Shown one piece after another: positions 24,617 through 36,645 of a stretch of DNA of 64,000 bases (positions are counted from its first letter, which is position 1; the number at the start of each line of letters is the position of its first letter). Made by a program: the position numbers and the translations under genes. Below the pieces are notes generated by a model. That model had not been told where the DNA came from and did not search any database. It saw only the letters and a list, made by a program, of their open reading frames with translations. This DNA comes from Spisula solida (Eukaryota > Mollusca > Bivalvia > Venerida > Mactridae): NCBI GenBank assembly GCA_947247005.1, contig OX365948.1:3038001-3102000 (forward strand). Reading direction: 5' to 3'.

Positions 24617-25256
24617 TGAAAATCCATTTTAAGCCTCTTTTGAAATCTGGCTCCTGGACTACCAGATAAAATATCCTGCTGTACTTTATATTGAAGGAAA
24701 ACTGACAAAAGACAAATTCCCTGAATGGTTTCAGATTGTGAGAACAGATCTTCTATCCGAGGAAAGAGAACCCCGTATGTCAGCTATACATCACGACCGT
24801 GTATATTCCACAAATACAGTAGTAGATCGCAAACCCAGTGAGTCGTCCGGAGACGTGTTTCGGCCAAGTGATCGAACAGCTGATCAGTCAGCTGTGTTTG
24901 TAAACAGTGTGTCGTCACGTGACCCACGTGACCATACTAGTGGTTATACACAACGCGAGAGTGAAAGCGAAAGTGAATGCAATAATGCAATAAACGTACC
25001 TAGTGATGCTAATAATTCCGATAGTGATAGTGATAAGTCCAATTCCAAAGCACGAAGTGACACACAAACAAAAAACAAAAATTCCAAATCGTGTAAACGA
25101 TCCAATACACGCGAAAAACAGGGTCGCACAAACAATCAAGCAAAGCGTGGGATTCCCCGTAGGACAAGGTCATGCTCCGCAAATAGAACAGCTACGTCAT
25201 CGAGTGAAAAAACCCAATCGCAACCCAGTGTTGGTAATAAACATGTCAAGAAATAG
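24617..25256 (+). pseudogene. LINE ORF1, 3' piece
   Basis: After element 4 the ORF1 reading resumes: YPAVLYIEGKLTKDKFPEWF followed by a hydrophilic tail. The tail has a run of Arg/Ser/Glu repeats (RESESESE), an acidic Ser/Asp block and a basic C-terminus (SCKRSNTREKQ, GIPRRTRSCS), stopping at TAG 25254-25256. An in-frame TAA near 24650 shows the copy was already damaged. ORF1 proteins of L1-type LINEs coat the LINE RNA. Confidence 0.6.
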
Positions 25257-25289
25257 GACAGTAGTGAGAGTAGAGTAGAGGGTTTAAAA

Positions 25290-26201
25290 GTGTGTTTATT
25301 GAATATACAAGGTCTGATTGGAAAACATTATTGTAAACTTGACTGTGAATATGTTAAAACTCTTTTTAAAAATAATGATATATTACTATTTACAGAAACA
25401 TGGTTAGACTCAAGTTACAACCATGAAGTTGATGGTTTTGTTTCTTTTGTTTTGAACAGAACAGATAAACATAAAAAATCCAAAAGAAATAGTGGAGGGT
25501 TGATTATTTATGTAAGAGATGAAATAAAAGATTTTGTTGAGTTTTTGAAAAATGTGGAAGACTGTATAATATGGTTGAAAATAAAAAGTGACATTGTTGA
25601 ATGTAGTGAAGATATTTTATTATGTTTATGTTACAATATACCAAGTGGTAGTAGTAGACAGGTGTTTGTTGATAGAAATATATTTGAACATTTAATTGAT
25701 GATCTCTATTATTTTGATAATATGTTTGAAAGTAAATGTAAATTTGTATTAACAGGTGATTTCAATGCTAGAATTGCAGAGAAATTAGATTTTGTTGAAA
25801 ATAAAACATTATTTAATTTAGACTTGCTACCAGATGATTATATTGAGGATATTGTAATACCTAAAAATAGCTTAGATACTAAAGTAAATGAAAATGGTAG
25901 GTTATTACTTGAATTATGTAAATCAACAGGTTTAAGAATACTGAATGATAGAAAAGATTATGACAAGGATGGGAAATTTACATGTGTGACTGCTCAAGGC
26001 AGTAGTGTTATTGATTTAGTACTTTGTAAAAGTGATATGTTTGACTATATTGATAACTTTAAAGTACATGAACCAAACATTGTGTCTGATCATTGTTTAG
26101 TAAATTTTTCTATTAAGTCCTGTAAAAATGATCATGCTGATACTACCAATGTTTATAATACTAATTCAATTGATGAAAACCCAAGGATGACATATATCTA
26201 A
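25290..26201 (+). CDS. LINE ORF2, endonuclease domain
   Basis: About 303 codons of apurinic-type endonuclease. Visible motifs in order: LNIQGLIGK, FTETWLDSS (catalytic Glu), GGLIIYVRD, VLTGDFNAR (Asp and Asn of the active site), IDLVLCKSD and VSDHCLVNF (catalytic Asp-His). This domain nicks the genomic target for target-primed reverse transcription. It starts 34 bases after the ORF1 stop, the normal two-ORF layout. The endonuclease frame itself is intact; ORF2 breaks just after it. Confidence 0.85.
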   Translation: MCLLNIQGLIGKHYCKLDCEYVKTLFKNNDILLFTETWLDSSYNHEVDGFVSFVLNRTDKHKKSKRNSGGLIIYVRDEIKDFVEFLKNVEDCIIWLKIKSDIVECSEDILLCLCYNIPSGSSRQVFVDRNIFEHLIDDLYYFDNMFESKCKFVLTGDFNARIAEKLDFVENKTLFNLDLLPDDYIEDIVIPKNSLDTKVNENGRLLLELCKSTGLRILNDRKDYDKDGKFTCVTAQGSSVIDLVLCKSDMFDYIDNFKVHEPNIVSDHCLVNFSIKSCKNDHADTTNVYNTNSIDENPRMTYI

Positions 26202-28737
26202 ATGGGATACTGAAAAAAGAGGATCATTTTTAAACTCATTGAATCAAGATGAAGTTAGGACTAAATTTGATCATCTCTGTGAGGAAATAAATATGTCAGA
26301 ATCACCAGATGACGTCAACATAAATTTATCCAATTTTTAACATCAAATAGAGTTTGTGATCCACTTTTTAAAAAGAATATTAGTTCAAAAGAACCCACCG
26401 TTTGTAGTACGTCAAAGAATCAGCCATGGTATGATGAGGAATGCCAATGTAGTCAAAATGATTTTTATACTTGTTTAAATTTTTATAGGAATGATAAATC
26501 TGACCAAAATAGAATAGAAATGGTTAAAGCAAGAAGTACATGTAAATCTCTACTTAGAAGTAAAAGATATCAGTTTGAACTGAAACAGACTAGAAAATTA
26601 CAAGATCTCTAGTATAAAAATGCTAAAGAATATTGGAAATTATTGAAAAGTTCATGCCAGCAAAATAAAAATTCTATTACAAAAAGTACTTTAAACACTG
26701 ATAACTTTGCTGCATATTTTAAATCAATTAATGATCCAGAATCAGTTTTATTTCAAGCTGATGAAGATGTTATATATTTCAATGATAGGTACTTAAACGG
26801 GAACTAGATGTTATGTTTCAAGAATTAAACGTTGATATTGAAGAAAATGAGATTGCACTAGCATGTAAACAATTAAAAAATGGAAAATCTGCAGGTCCTG
26901 ATCTGATGCTAAATGAATTTTTTATAACTGGGATTAAAGATAGTCATTTTCTCAAGTGTCTGAGAACATTATTTAACAAAATATTTAAAATTGGATATTT
27001 TCCAGACCAATGGTCCAAAGGCTTTGTAGTACCTTTACACAAAAAGCGTGGCTTTAATAACCCTGGTAATTATAGGGGCATAACTTTATTAAGTACTCTT
27101 AGTAAATTGTTTACGAAAGTTTTAAATAATAGACTCACTGATTGGGCAGAGTGCTATAATGTATATATAGAGGCTCAATCTGGTTTCAGAAAACATATGA
27201 GTACCACAGATAATGTTTTTGTATTACATTCATTAATTAACCACCTAATAAATGACAATAAGAAAATGTATGCAGCTTTTATTAGTCCCCTACCGGTTTT
27301 AGACCGGAGGGGACTATAGATTTGCCCTCCGTCCGTCCGTCCGTCAAACAATCTGGATCCTGACATAACTCAAACAGTTTTCAAGCTAGGTTTATGAAAC
27401 TTGGTATGTGGATAGGGGGCAAAAAGGGGGTTATGCACGTCTAAAATTATTTTGATACTGACAAAAATTGTGGTTGCTATGGCAACAGAAAGAGTGAAAA
27501 TATGCCCAAATCTGGATCCTGCCATAACTCAAGCAGTTTCTAAGCTAGGTTTATGAAACTTGATATGTATATAGGGGGCAATAGGGGATTATGCACGTCT
27601 AAAATTATTTTGATTCTGACAAAAATTGTGGTTGCTACGGCAACAGAAACATTGAAAATGGCTTTAAACCGGTAGGGGACTTCTGTATTGCTTGCAATTC
27701 TTAATTACTTGTTGATTTTACTAATGCCTTTGATTATATTGTTAGAGACATTCTATGGTATAAGTTGGTCAAGTTAGGTATTCGTGGTAAAATGTTTAAT
27801 ATTGTAAAGTCGATATATGAGGGTAACAAAACAACGTGTCGCATAAATTATAACAACAAGTTAAGTGATGAATTTACATGAATGTTAGGTGTTAGACAAG
27901 GAGAAAGTTTATCCCCATTTTTATTTGCTATGTATTTAAATGATATTGAAGAGTATTTTGTTTTGAACGGGTTTAAAGGAGTTGAGATAGATACATTACA
28001 CATATTTCTACTACTGTATGCAGACGATATTGTTATCATTTCAGAAACAGAAAGTGGGTTGCAAAAGGGCTTACATTTACTAGAAGAATATTGTAATAGA
28101 TGGAAATTGACAGTTAACATAAATAAGACAAAAATTCTAATTTTCAGAAAAGCAGGTTCTCTTAGAAAAAACATTAGATTTTTATATAACGATAAAGAAA
28201 TTGAAATAGTCAATCATTTTAAATATCTTGGAATGTTTTTACTACTGGCGGCTCTTTCATAAAAACTTATGAATCTCTTTCTGGTCAAGCGCTAAAATCT
28301 TTGTACATGCTAAAATCTTATTTTTTAAAATTTCCATCAATGAGTAGGAGTCATAAGTTAGACTTATTTGATAAATTAATTATACCTGTACTTTGTTTTG
28401 GGAGTGAGATATGGGGTATCAATGACGTAATACAAATAGAACGCATCCAATTTCAATTTTTAAAGGAAATTATGGGCGTAAGATCCCAAACACAGAATAA
28501 TTTTATATATGGAGAATTAGGGCGATACCCACTTAAAATTACATGTTTAGTTAATGGTATTAGATATTGGTTAAAAGTTGTACAGTGCTCAGATACAAAA
28601 TATATTAAAGCTGCCTATAATATGATGATTCAAGACTTGGAATTATATCCAAATAAAAAATCTTGGGCAAAGTTCGTTAAACATATTTTAGATACTTTAG
28701 GGTTTTCAGAGGTATGGATTAAGCAGAATGTCGCTAA
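26202..28737 (+). pseudogene. LINE ORF2, reverse transcriptase, broken
   Basis: Continues ORF2 in pieces. Recognisable blocks: LKNGKSAGPD (26873 region), NNPGNYRGITLLST, AQSGFRKHMSTTDN, then after an inserted element DFTNAFDYI, GVRQGESLSPFLFAMYLND, and the catalytic LLYADDIVIIS. A thumb region follows (WKLTVNINKTKI, FKYLGM). Breaks: frame disruptions between 26201 and 26813, the insertion at 27284, an in-frame TGA just before MLGVRQGE near 27879, and a frameshift near 28260. At 28737 it is cut by element 5 and continues at 37744. An inactive retrotransposon copy. Confidence 0.8.
27284..27710. mobile_element. SINE/MITE-like insertion in the LINE
   Basis: AGTCCCCTACCGGTTT at 27284 is repeated in inverse at 27666-27681, and the left end alone folds into a hairpin (AGTCCCC, CCGGT, loop, ACCGG, GGGGACT). 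Inside are two direct copies of a block of about 180 bp (TCTGGATCCTG to GGCAACAGAAA). A tail of about 29 bp (TATTGCTTGCAATTC) precedes the resumed LINE frame at DFTNAFD. Confidence 0.7.
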
Positions 28738-29170
28738 TAGTCCATGTCCCAGGCCTTGAAAATTGAAGGTTCATTACCAAAGAGGTGAACAGATCCAACA
28801 ATGATTTTCGGTTAGCTTGATATCTCAGCAGTCTGAAAACGGTTGATGGACTTGCGGGTCACTTTGACCAAATGGCCGCCATTATTTGAAGCAATCATAA
28901 GCTTTGGAAAAACTTAAATTTTTCCTCACTTAATAGGGCTATCGGCTTGAAATATGTCTTAAAATGTTCGTATTGCACCTACACGTGTGTTGATATATAC
29001 ATACTAATATTATAATAAAGTTATGAGTTCGACATTTATGATATTCTAAGAAAATTTTGATATTTTTCACTTTTTGCCATTATTTTTTCTCTTGCAATTT
29101 TGATTGGGTTTTGTATTGAGGCATGTTTTGTTTGTAATATTTAGAGGGTAATTCTAGGCATCCATAATAT

Positions 29171-30120
29171 ACGAGGTGTGTCCAAAAAGTTCGTAGACAT
29201 CCCAATTTAAAAGATATCCGGCGTCATGACAAATTCTTTTTCACCAGACCTCTATACTTTATTACAAAATACATATTCTGTAGTAATTTTTTTGATATAA
29301 TGTCATGGCAATTGCGTAATTTTGGCGCGATTATATTGACGTTTGTCAACGTGCCACGAGGTTGTGTTGATGTCTCGTCCGCCAAGTATCATAGCAATAG
29401 AACACCTGTACGTTGAAAAAATAAACCTTTATCATAAGGACCTAAGGAATTATTGGAAACGAAAATGACGTCTTTTGACGTCGAAGAACAGCGGACTATC
29501 ATTAAATTGTGTGTATCATTGGACAAAACACCGGTTCAAACCATTAAAACACTTCGGTCTGCAACAGGCAAGGATTCCGTGTGTAGAGCACTTGCGTACA
29601 AGTGGAACAAGCGATATTCAAATGGAAAAACGATTAATAAAGCAGACGGTAGTAGCGAACGACGGAGAATTATAAACGACGTTACTGTTACGTCTATAGA
29701 AAAGATCGTCAATAAGGATAGAAGTGTGGCCATTCGTGAGTCTGAATTGAGCCGTGGGACAGTAAATATTATACTTAAGCAGCAGTTAGGTATAAACAAG
29801 GTATGGGTGCCAAGGTTGACAGATTTCGACAGAGGCAGGCAAAAACATTGATAACGGTGGCTGCTACTTTGAAAAATTGTGACAATTTTAATGTTGTTAA
29901 TTTACGTTGCGGACGTTACTGACGTCACCACCTGTGCCGCTTGGGTACGAGTAAGTACACTTGAATGATTGTAGAAAAATCATTACTCCACGCATTTCAC
30001 TGAAATTTTCTGTGTTATATGTAAATGCAAAGTTTTTTGTAATACTGAAGTTTGATGTGGATATGTTGTTTTGGTTTCATTTTATCACAAATGTCTACGA
30101 ACTTTTTGGACACACCTCGT
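29171..30120 (+). mobile_element. Mariner, internally deleted
   Basis: Inverted ends ACGAGGTGTGTCCAAAAAGT at 29171 and the inverse at 30120, each next to TA. About 950 bp against roughly 1.3 kb for a full mariner. It lies in the left arm of element 5 and is missing from the right arm, so it arrived later. Confidence 0.9.
29453..29851 (+). pseudogene. Mariner transposase, N-terminal part
   Basis: 132 codons: EEQRTIIKLCVSLDKTPVQT, a helix-turn-helix block (DSVCRALAYKWNKRYSNGK), the second DNA-binding region (NKDRSVAIRESELSRGTVNI) and the linker WVPRLT. The catalytic D,D34D domain is absent; the frame stops soon after the linker. The remaining protein could at most bind the element ends. Similar N-terminal fragments occur widely in animal genomes. 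Confidence 0.85.
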
Positions 30121-30670
30121 ACATTACATTGATAGATTTTCACTTTGAAGTCCAAAATTGGTCAGAAATATATGACAACTGATATCTAATAAAATGGATA
30201 TTTTTAAGACGCACGAATATATCTTTTCAAGTAATCTCAGGAACAACCATTAATTTTGATTTTATTATTTCAAAGTTGCTTTGTTTGTTCATATGCACAT
30301 ATTTGTACATGTTTAGGTATCCGGTAATCGAATCATATGCCTAATAGGCTGTGGGTATGATACCGGAGCCCATTTAGAAGTCTAGGAGGCGAGGGTCCGG
30401 CTATTAGTACAGGATCATACACGCCATAGGCCGAGTGATTTAGTATAACTTAATCTTTGATTCTTTCCCAAATAGTGAATCATTAGCGAATTGTATTCTT
30501 ATTCAACACAAATATATGCCAAATTTTAGGTTCCTAAGTTTTATGTTGTCGTTTTGGTGACGTTTTAGAGAGGTCATAATGAAATATATTATTGTCTTAA
30601 GCGAAGGTCTATATAATTGTCATCACTAAGGTCATGTTTAAGTTAGAATATTACAAACTGCTGCATGAAT

Positions 30671-30900
30671 TATAACGATACCTGTGGGGAGCCTAGATGT
30701 AGGGTGCGCACTTCAGGATCGATAGTTTCCCGGTTCAATCCCCTTCTGGACCACTGCTTAATTTCTCTGAGCAAGAATAATACACCTGCCCACTTACCCA
30801 AATGTATAAATGGGTACCTGAGGGGGTCGAAAGCCAGCAGCCAGCAGCGCCGAGCAAGTGTAACAGCTGACGTGAGACTCAATGAGTAAATGTACAGCCG
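30671..30900 (+). repeat. tRNA-derived SINE with conserved core
   Basis: TAGGGTGCGCACTTC, then B box GGTTCAATCCC, then GGACCACTGC, ACCCAAATGTATAAATGGGT and ACCTGAGGGGG. The ATAAATGGGTACCTG block resembles the shared core of metazoan SINEs (Meta/V-type); stated from memory of that pattern. A related copy is at 49072. Confidence 0.7.
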
Positions 30901-31029
30901 GTCGAATAGTTAAATGTCTGAACATTAACTTTACCTGGGTGATTTTTACATACAATATAATTTTAATATCGAAGATCGTGTCATTTTTTCCTACATTCGT
31001 GGCTGGTGTTTATAATAATAGTCATACCC

Positions 31030-31440
31030 CTTGATTGCAGAGCTAGGAGTTGATGAACACTGTTTGTGTAGGTATTCATGACCGGCGTGAGTAGTATCCC
31101 TTGATTATAGGAAAGCAATAGGACTAGGAGTTCAGCTATGCCTAATAATATTTGGTAACTGTTACCAGTGGTAGTTGCACCCAATGGTAGTAGGGAACCA
31201 ATAGGGCTAGGAATTACTTATCTACGTGTACATCATGAAGACAGGAATAGCAACAAACCATGTAGTAAGACACATCATAGGATCTAGTCTGGCTACCCGA
31301 CTAGATAAAAAAAATGCAACCAATTGTCATAATTTCATTTTCAATTTTAGCCAGATTTTATTTTGGGCATGGTTATCTATGTGGGAGATACCCATTAGGA
31401 GAGTAAATGCTGTCGTTATCCCTTATCAGCGTATGTAAAA
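31030..31440 (+). repeat. Weak 42-bp repeats, element 5
   Basis: Phrases such as CCAATAGGGCTAGGAATTAC and CAATAGGACTAGGAG recur at loose spacing and match the element-1 unit. Too eroded to count. Confidence 0.5.
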
Positions 31441-31589
31441 GCTGTACTTGACTGAACCAAAGTGGATGTACTCTATGGTGAGAAAATGAAATATGGACAG
31501 TAGAATATATTTCATTGGGACAGGAATGGACATAACCATTTCCACAGGAAGGTTCTTCTATATATTAAGAAAAGGAATGACAATGGCTC

Positions 31590-33110
31590 TCATGACAACA
31601 CGGGGTACAATCAACTGTCTTGCACAGCATTTCGTGGCTCTATGGGAAACCAACAACTGTATATCACGGCATTTCATGGCCGTATGGGGTACCAACAACT
31701 GTGTAACACAGCATTTCATAGCTCTATGGGACACCAACAACCGTCTTCCACAGCATTTCATGGCTCTATGGGACACCAACAACTGTCTATCATAGCATTT
31801 CATGGCTCTATGGGGTACCAACAACTGTCTTCCACAGCATTGCATGGCTCTATGGGACACCAACAACTGTCTATCACAGCATTTCATGGCTCCATTGGGT
31901 ACAAACAACTGTCTATCACAGCATTTCATGGCTCTATGGAACACCAACAACTGTCTTTCTCAGCATTTTGTGGCTCTATGGGACACCAGCAACTGTCTAT
32001 CATAGCATTTCATGGCTGGATGGAGTACCAACAATGTCTAACACAGCATTTCATGGCTGTATGGGGTACCAACACCTGTCTAACACAGCACTTCGTGACT
32101 CTATGGGACACCAACAACTGTCTATCACAGCATTTCATGGCTGTATGGGACACCAACAACTGTCTATCATAGCATTTCGTGGCTCTATGGGACACAAACA
32201 ACTGTCTATCATAGCATTTCATGGCTCTATGGGACACCAATAACTGTCTATCACAGCATTTCATGGCTCTATGGGGTACCAACAACTGTCTTCCACAGCA
32301 TTGCATGGCTCTATGGGACACCAACAGCTGTCTATCACAGTATTTCATGGCTCTATGGGACACCAACAGTTGCTATCACAGCACTTCGTGACTCTATGGG
32401 ACACCAACAACTGTCTATCACAGCATTTCGTGGCTCTATGGGACACAAACAACTGTCTATCATAGCATTTCATGGGTCTATGGGACACCAACAACTGTCT
32501 ATTGCATCATTTCATGGCTCTTTGGGGTACCAACAACTGTCTATCACAGCATTTCATGGCTTTATGGGGTTCCAACAACTGTCTATTACAGCATTTCATG
32601 GCTGTATGGGATACCAACAACTGTCTATCACAGCATTTCATGGCTTTATGGGGTTCCAACAACTGTCTATCACAGCATTTCATGGCTGTATGGGACACCA
32701 ACAGCTGTCTATCACAGCATTTTGTGGCTCTATGGGACACCAACAACTGTCTAACACAGCATTTCATAGTACCATGGGGTACCCACAACTGTGTAACATA
32801 GCATTGTATAGTGCCATTGGGTACCAACAACTGTCTAACATAGCATTTTATAGCTCCATGTGGTACATGTACCAATAACTGTCTTACATAGTATTTTTAG
32901 CACCATGGCTTACCAACAACTGTTTAACACAGCATTTGATGTCTTCATGGGGTACCAACCAATCCTTGTACAACTGCTAGGAACAGCTTTACATTGTTCC
33001 ATTGGATATCTAACCCTGCCTGAAACATCCTTAAATGGTTCCATGTGGTACCAAACATTACCTTATACTGGCTTTTATTGCAATATGAGCTACTAAAAAC
33101 TGTATGAAAA
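31590..33110 (-). repeat. Strong 42-bp array A, element 5
   Basis: About thirty or more clean 42-bp units, each roughly CTATGGGACACCAACAACTG then TCTATCACAGCATTTCATGG on the plus strand. Two unit types alternate (GGACACCAAC or GGGTACCAAC). Higher-order copies lie at multiples of 42: GGGACACAAAC at 32189 and 32441 (252 bp), and the TTTATGGGGTTCC unit at 32559 and 32643 (84 bp). Both strands stay open for over 100 codons because 42 is a multiple of three. I do not call these genes. On the minus strand the unit aligns with that of element 1. Confidence 0.92.
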
Positions 33111-33760
33111 AGTCATTCATGGCTTCATTTATTAACAAGCTATGCCTGGTACAATGTACATCCTTTCATAGAGCCATGGAATACCAGAAACTGCCTAGCG
33201 AACCCTTTCTTAACAACACTTTGTCAGGTACTGACATTAATGGTCACCAGTGATATATTTGTATATCCTTCTTCACACTGTCAGATAAAACTATTCTCAT
33301 GTTTGAAATGGGTGACTTAAACTGTCTTATTAAGCAATTCTTGGCATTATGGGGTACCTAACAGTTTCTGTTATCTATTTTTGCCTCTATGTGGTAACTT
33401 TTACTGTAAAATACAGTGTAGTACTAAATACTGCATGGTACAGCAATTCCTAGAACTATGGAATACCTAACACTGCTAGACATGATAATTCCTGGCCCCG
33501 TAGGGCTCCTGCATGATACTTAATGATACACCAATTCCTGATTAGATTGGTTACCTCATACTGCCTAGCAAGCAATTTCGGGCTCTATTGGATTACCTAA
33601 CACTGCTAAATACAGCCATTCATGGATTGGCTCTATCGAGTACCTAACACTGCAAGGCACATGCTGACTCGTTGGATAACATAATATTAGTACCACATGA
33701 AAAAGCCATTCCTAGCTGTATGGAGTACATAACACGGCTCGATGAATAAATTCCTGGCTT
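33111..33760 (-). repeat. Eroded flank of array A
   Basis: Phrases like TGGGGTACCTAACA and CTATGGAATACC recur about every 40-45 bases, grading out of the strong array. Confidence 0.6.
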
Positions 33761-33779
33761 GTTAGACATGTAGAGAGGA

Positions 33780-34800
33780 AATAACAATTTTGTAGTACTT
33801 TTCATACGTTGACCTTGAAATGACCTTGAACCTGACCTCAAAGTGGTCAGTATAGTATATCAATAGTGTGTACACTATCAAATAAGTACTTTGCATGTAA
33901 CCATTTAACATCACAAATGTGTAAGAATCTGCCATATTCGAACACACATATAGAATATATGGGCAAAGAATGGCGGCCATCTTGGATGCCATCTTAGATT
34001 GCTTTGTCTGTACCTAGCATGGACAGTTTAAGCCAGCTATTTTATATACTACTGACATAGACAACCATATTTGAATATAAAATCGCTTGCTCAACTTGTG
34101 ATACAATCTTCTTTTGAGTTGTTGTCCCTGAACATGAATACCAACTGCTTTTAGAAATGCTGTATAACATGGTGGGTGGGGTAAATTAACACGCATTTTT
34201 CCACAATCTTTTCATAAATAAGAAGGTAATAAGCTTAAGTCATATTGAAAATAGCTTTTCTTTATATATTACAAAATACAAGTTCTATTCATTTATATAA
34301 ATCTGCAAATATTATACCATTATGACAAATACCACTTAGAATATAGGTTTGTTCGAAACAATATGTACTGACTGAACTGTGGTTGACCACAATTTCAGAT
34401 TATTATAGGCATGAAATATACACTTATTTGGTATGGATTCAAAGATAATGAATAGCAGATTATGAAACGGTGCCCTAAATGCATATTTATACATTGTTCG
34501 TTAAGCTAGGAAAAGTGTAAGTTACATAAACAGTAAATTTTGGATATTTTTTATACTTTGACCTTGAAACGACCTTGACCTTAACATTTGGGACCCAAAA
34601 TATGGACATCAATTAATAGCTTGAGTACTAAGGTATAATTTAATAACAAACATTATGCAATAACAAGTATTTTTATAATGTTATTTTGAGACCAAATACA
34701 CTATGGTCTACATCATATTTTGCTTATCAGTATGACCTTGACCTTTAATTATTCCAACTTTTCTCCCAAGGTCGGCAACTTTGGTTCACTGTTTGATAAA
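33780..34800. repeat. Middle of element 5 with nuclear-receptor half-sites
   Basis: TGACCTTGAAATGACCTTGA (near 33813), TGACCTTGAAACGACCTTGA (near 34559) and GACCTTGACCTT (near 34734) match the words in the arms of element 4. Around 33970 are GGCGGCCATCTTGG YY1-like words. No gene. Confidence 0.65.
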
Positions 34801-34899
34801 CTTCGAAGTATTCCGAACATTTTGGTATAATGACTCAGCTTGTGTCTTTTTATTGCAATGTTACTCCTTAAATAAGCCACTTTTCAGGCTTTTGCTGCT

Positions 34900-36240
34900 A
34901 TACTAAATGGCTTTAATCGGTGAATATTCCCATGGGGTTAAGAATGGTTTACTTAGAAATATGGTGTACTTTAAGGACCAGGTATGACTATACCGATAAC
35001 ATAACAAGTCCAGTATGGTAAGGAATGGCCATGCATATTTACCTACTAGTATTAAATCAGAAATGACTGTGACCATCTGCTGTATAAACAATCATATACA
35101 TGTATCTCATATGGTCAGGAATGGATGTTTCCATGTGCACTTTTGTATAGTATGTACCTCATGTGGCTAGGAATCTGTCTGTAGTATATACCTCATATAA
35201 TATGGTTATGTTCTAGTACCTCCGATAAGACCAGGAATAAATGTGTCCATCAGTAGAATGTACCTCATATAGACATAAATGGATGTTTCTATCTTTACTA
35301 ATAGCATGTTCTATTATCCAAAAGACCAGGAATGATTACATCAGCAGAATGTACCACATATGGTCAGGAATGGCTGTATTCATTATACCTCTCTGTATGA
35401 TGTACCTCATATAGTCAGGTATGCCCTGGTGCCCAACTGCATAATTACGAATGGCTGTATGTATGTATCTATATGTATCAAGTATTGTCAATAATAGATG
35501 TACCCATATGTAATATGTATGACATAGTTATGGTCAGGAATAGTTGTATACCCATCGGTACTACGGACTCCATATGATATGGAATTGACATATCTATAAA
35601 TAATATGTGCCCCACATGACCAGGAATCTATGTACCCATATGCAGGCTGTACCACACATGGTTGGGAATGGCTGTCCCCATCTGTACTGTGGACTCAATA
35701 TGGCCAGGAATTAATGTACCTATATATAGTATATACCACATATATGGTAAGGCATGGCTGTCCCAATATACTACGGACTCCATATGGTCTGGAATAAGTG
35801 TACCTATCAGTAGAATGTACCTCATATGGTCAGGAATGGATGTTCCTTAATGTAGCATGTTTAGTACTCATATGGTTAGTATGTGTAATAAGTATCATAT
35901 TGGTCAAGAATATCTGTATTCATGTGTAGTATGTACCCAAATACGGGCAGGAACAAATGAACCTATCTGTAATATGTATCGTGTATGGTTACAAATTACT
36001 GTACCAATCTTTCTTTTCCGGTATGCATTAACAACCCATTTGGTCTGGAATGGCGCTGTCCATCCGTAATATGTTCAAAACAGGATTGACTATAGTCGGC
36101 CCATACTAGTAATCAATGAGTTCAGGAATAAGTGTGCTCATCTTTAGGATGTACATCACAGAGCAATACCGTATGACGCAACCCAATCAAGAAAAGTATA
36201 CCCATATGTACATGTAATTAAGGATGCATACATCTAAAGG
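34900..36240 (+). repeat. 42-bp array B, element 5
   Basis: Degenerate units of 40-44 bp, clearest at 35660-35850: (T/C)CAGGAATGGATGTACC, TCTGTAGTATGTACC, TCATATGG. Agrees with the element-1 unit at about 30 of 42 positions and is in the opposite orientation to array A, so the two arrays themselves form a loose palindrome. Confidence 0.75.
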
Positions 36241-36574
36241 TAGTTCCTGCTGGCATGGCAGAGACATTCATAACTCGCAGGATAAATATCCCCGTGGTTT
36301 ACACCTTGTGGTTGTATTTCTAATAATTTAAACCTTTCAGTCAAGGATAACTTCTTAATATTTCATATGGGGTCCTGTGTTTTGCTTAAGGGACAGCAAG
36401 TAAAAGCGACAGTGGTGTGATACAATGAACCTGGATGGGATACCCTAGCTCTTTCCGAACAGATTCATTAGTTTTTTAACGTGTATAGCACCGATACTCG
36501 TGAGACCATCACACGGTTAACAGCCAGTTCATCTGTAGTTGGCTGGGAAATACTGAACACTGGTCCGCTGAAAT

Positions 36575-36645
36575 TTCGAACCAGGGACCTCCGGATTGGT
36601 AGTCAAGAGCATTAACCCCTCAGTCACCATTGTATCACCAATTAC
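36575..36645 (-). repeat. tRNA-derived SINE head
   Basis: The minus strand has TGGTGACTGAGGGGTTAATG and B-box CTGGTTCGAAATTT. Promoter remnant only; no full cloverleaf seen. Confidence 0.55.

Noticed and set aside
27882..28213. Minus-strand 121-codon frame opposite the reverse transcriptase
   Set aside because: Antisense shadow of the YADD-containing LINE domain.
31558..32878. Long open frames of 100-176 codons on both strands
   Set aside because: All are readings of a 42-bp tandem repeat; a period divisible by three keeps every frame open. No start context, splice or domain evidence.
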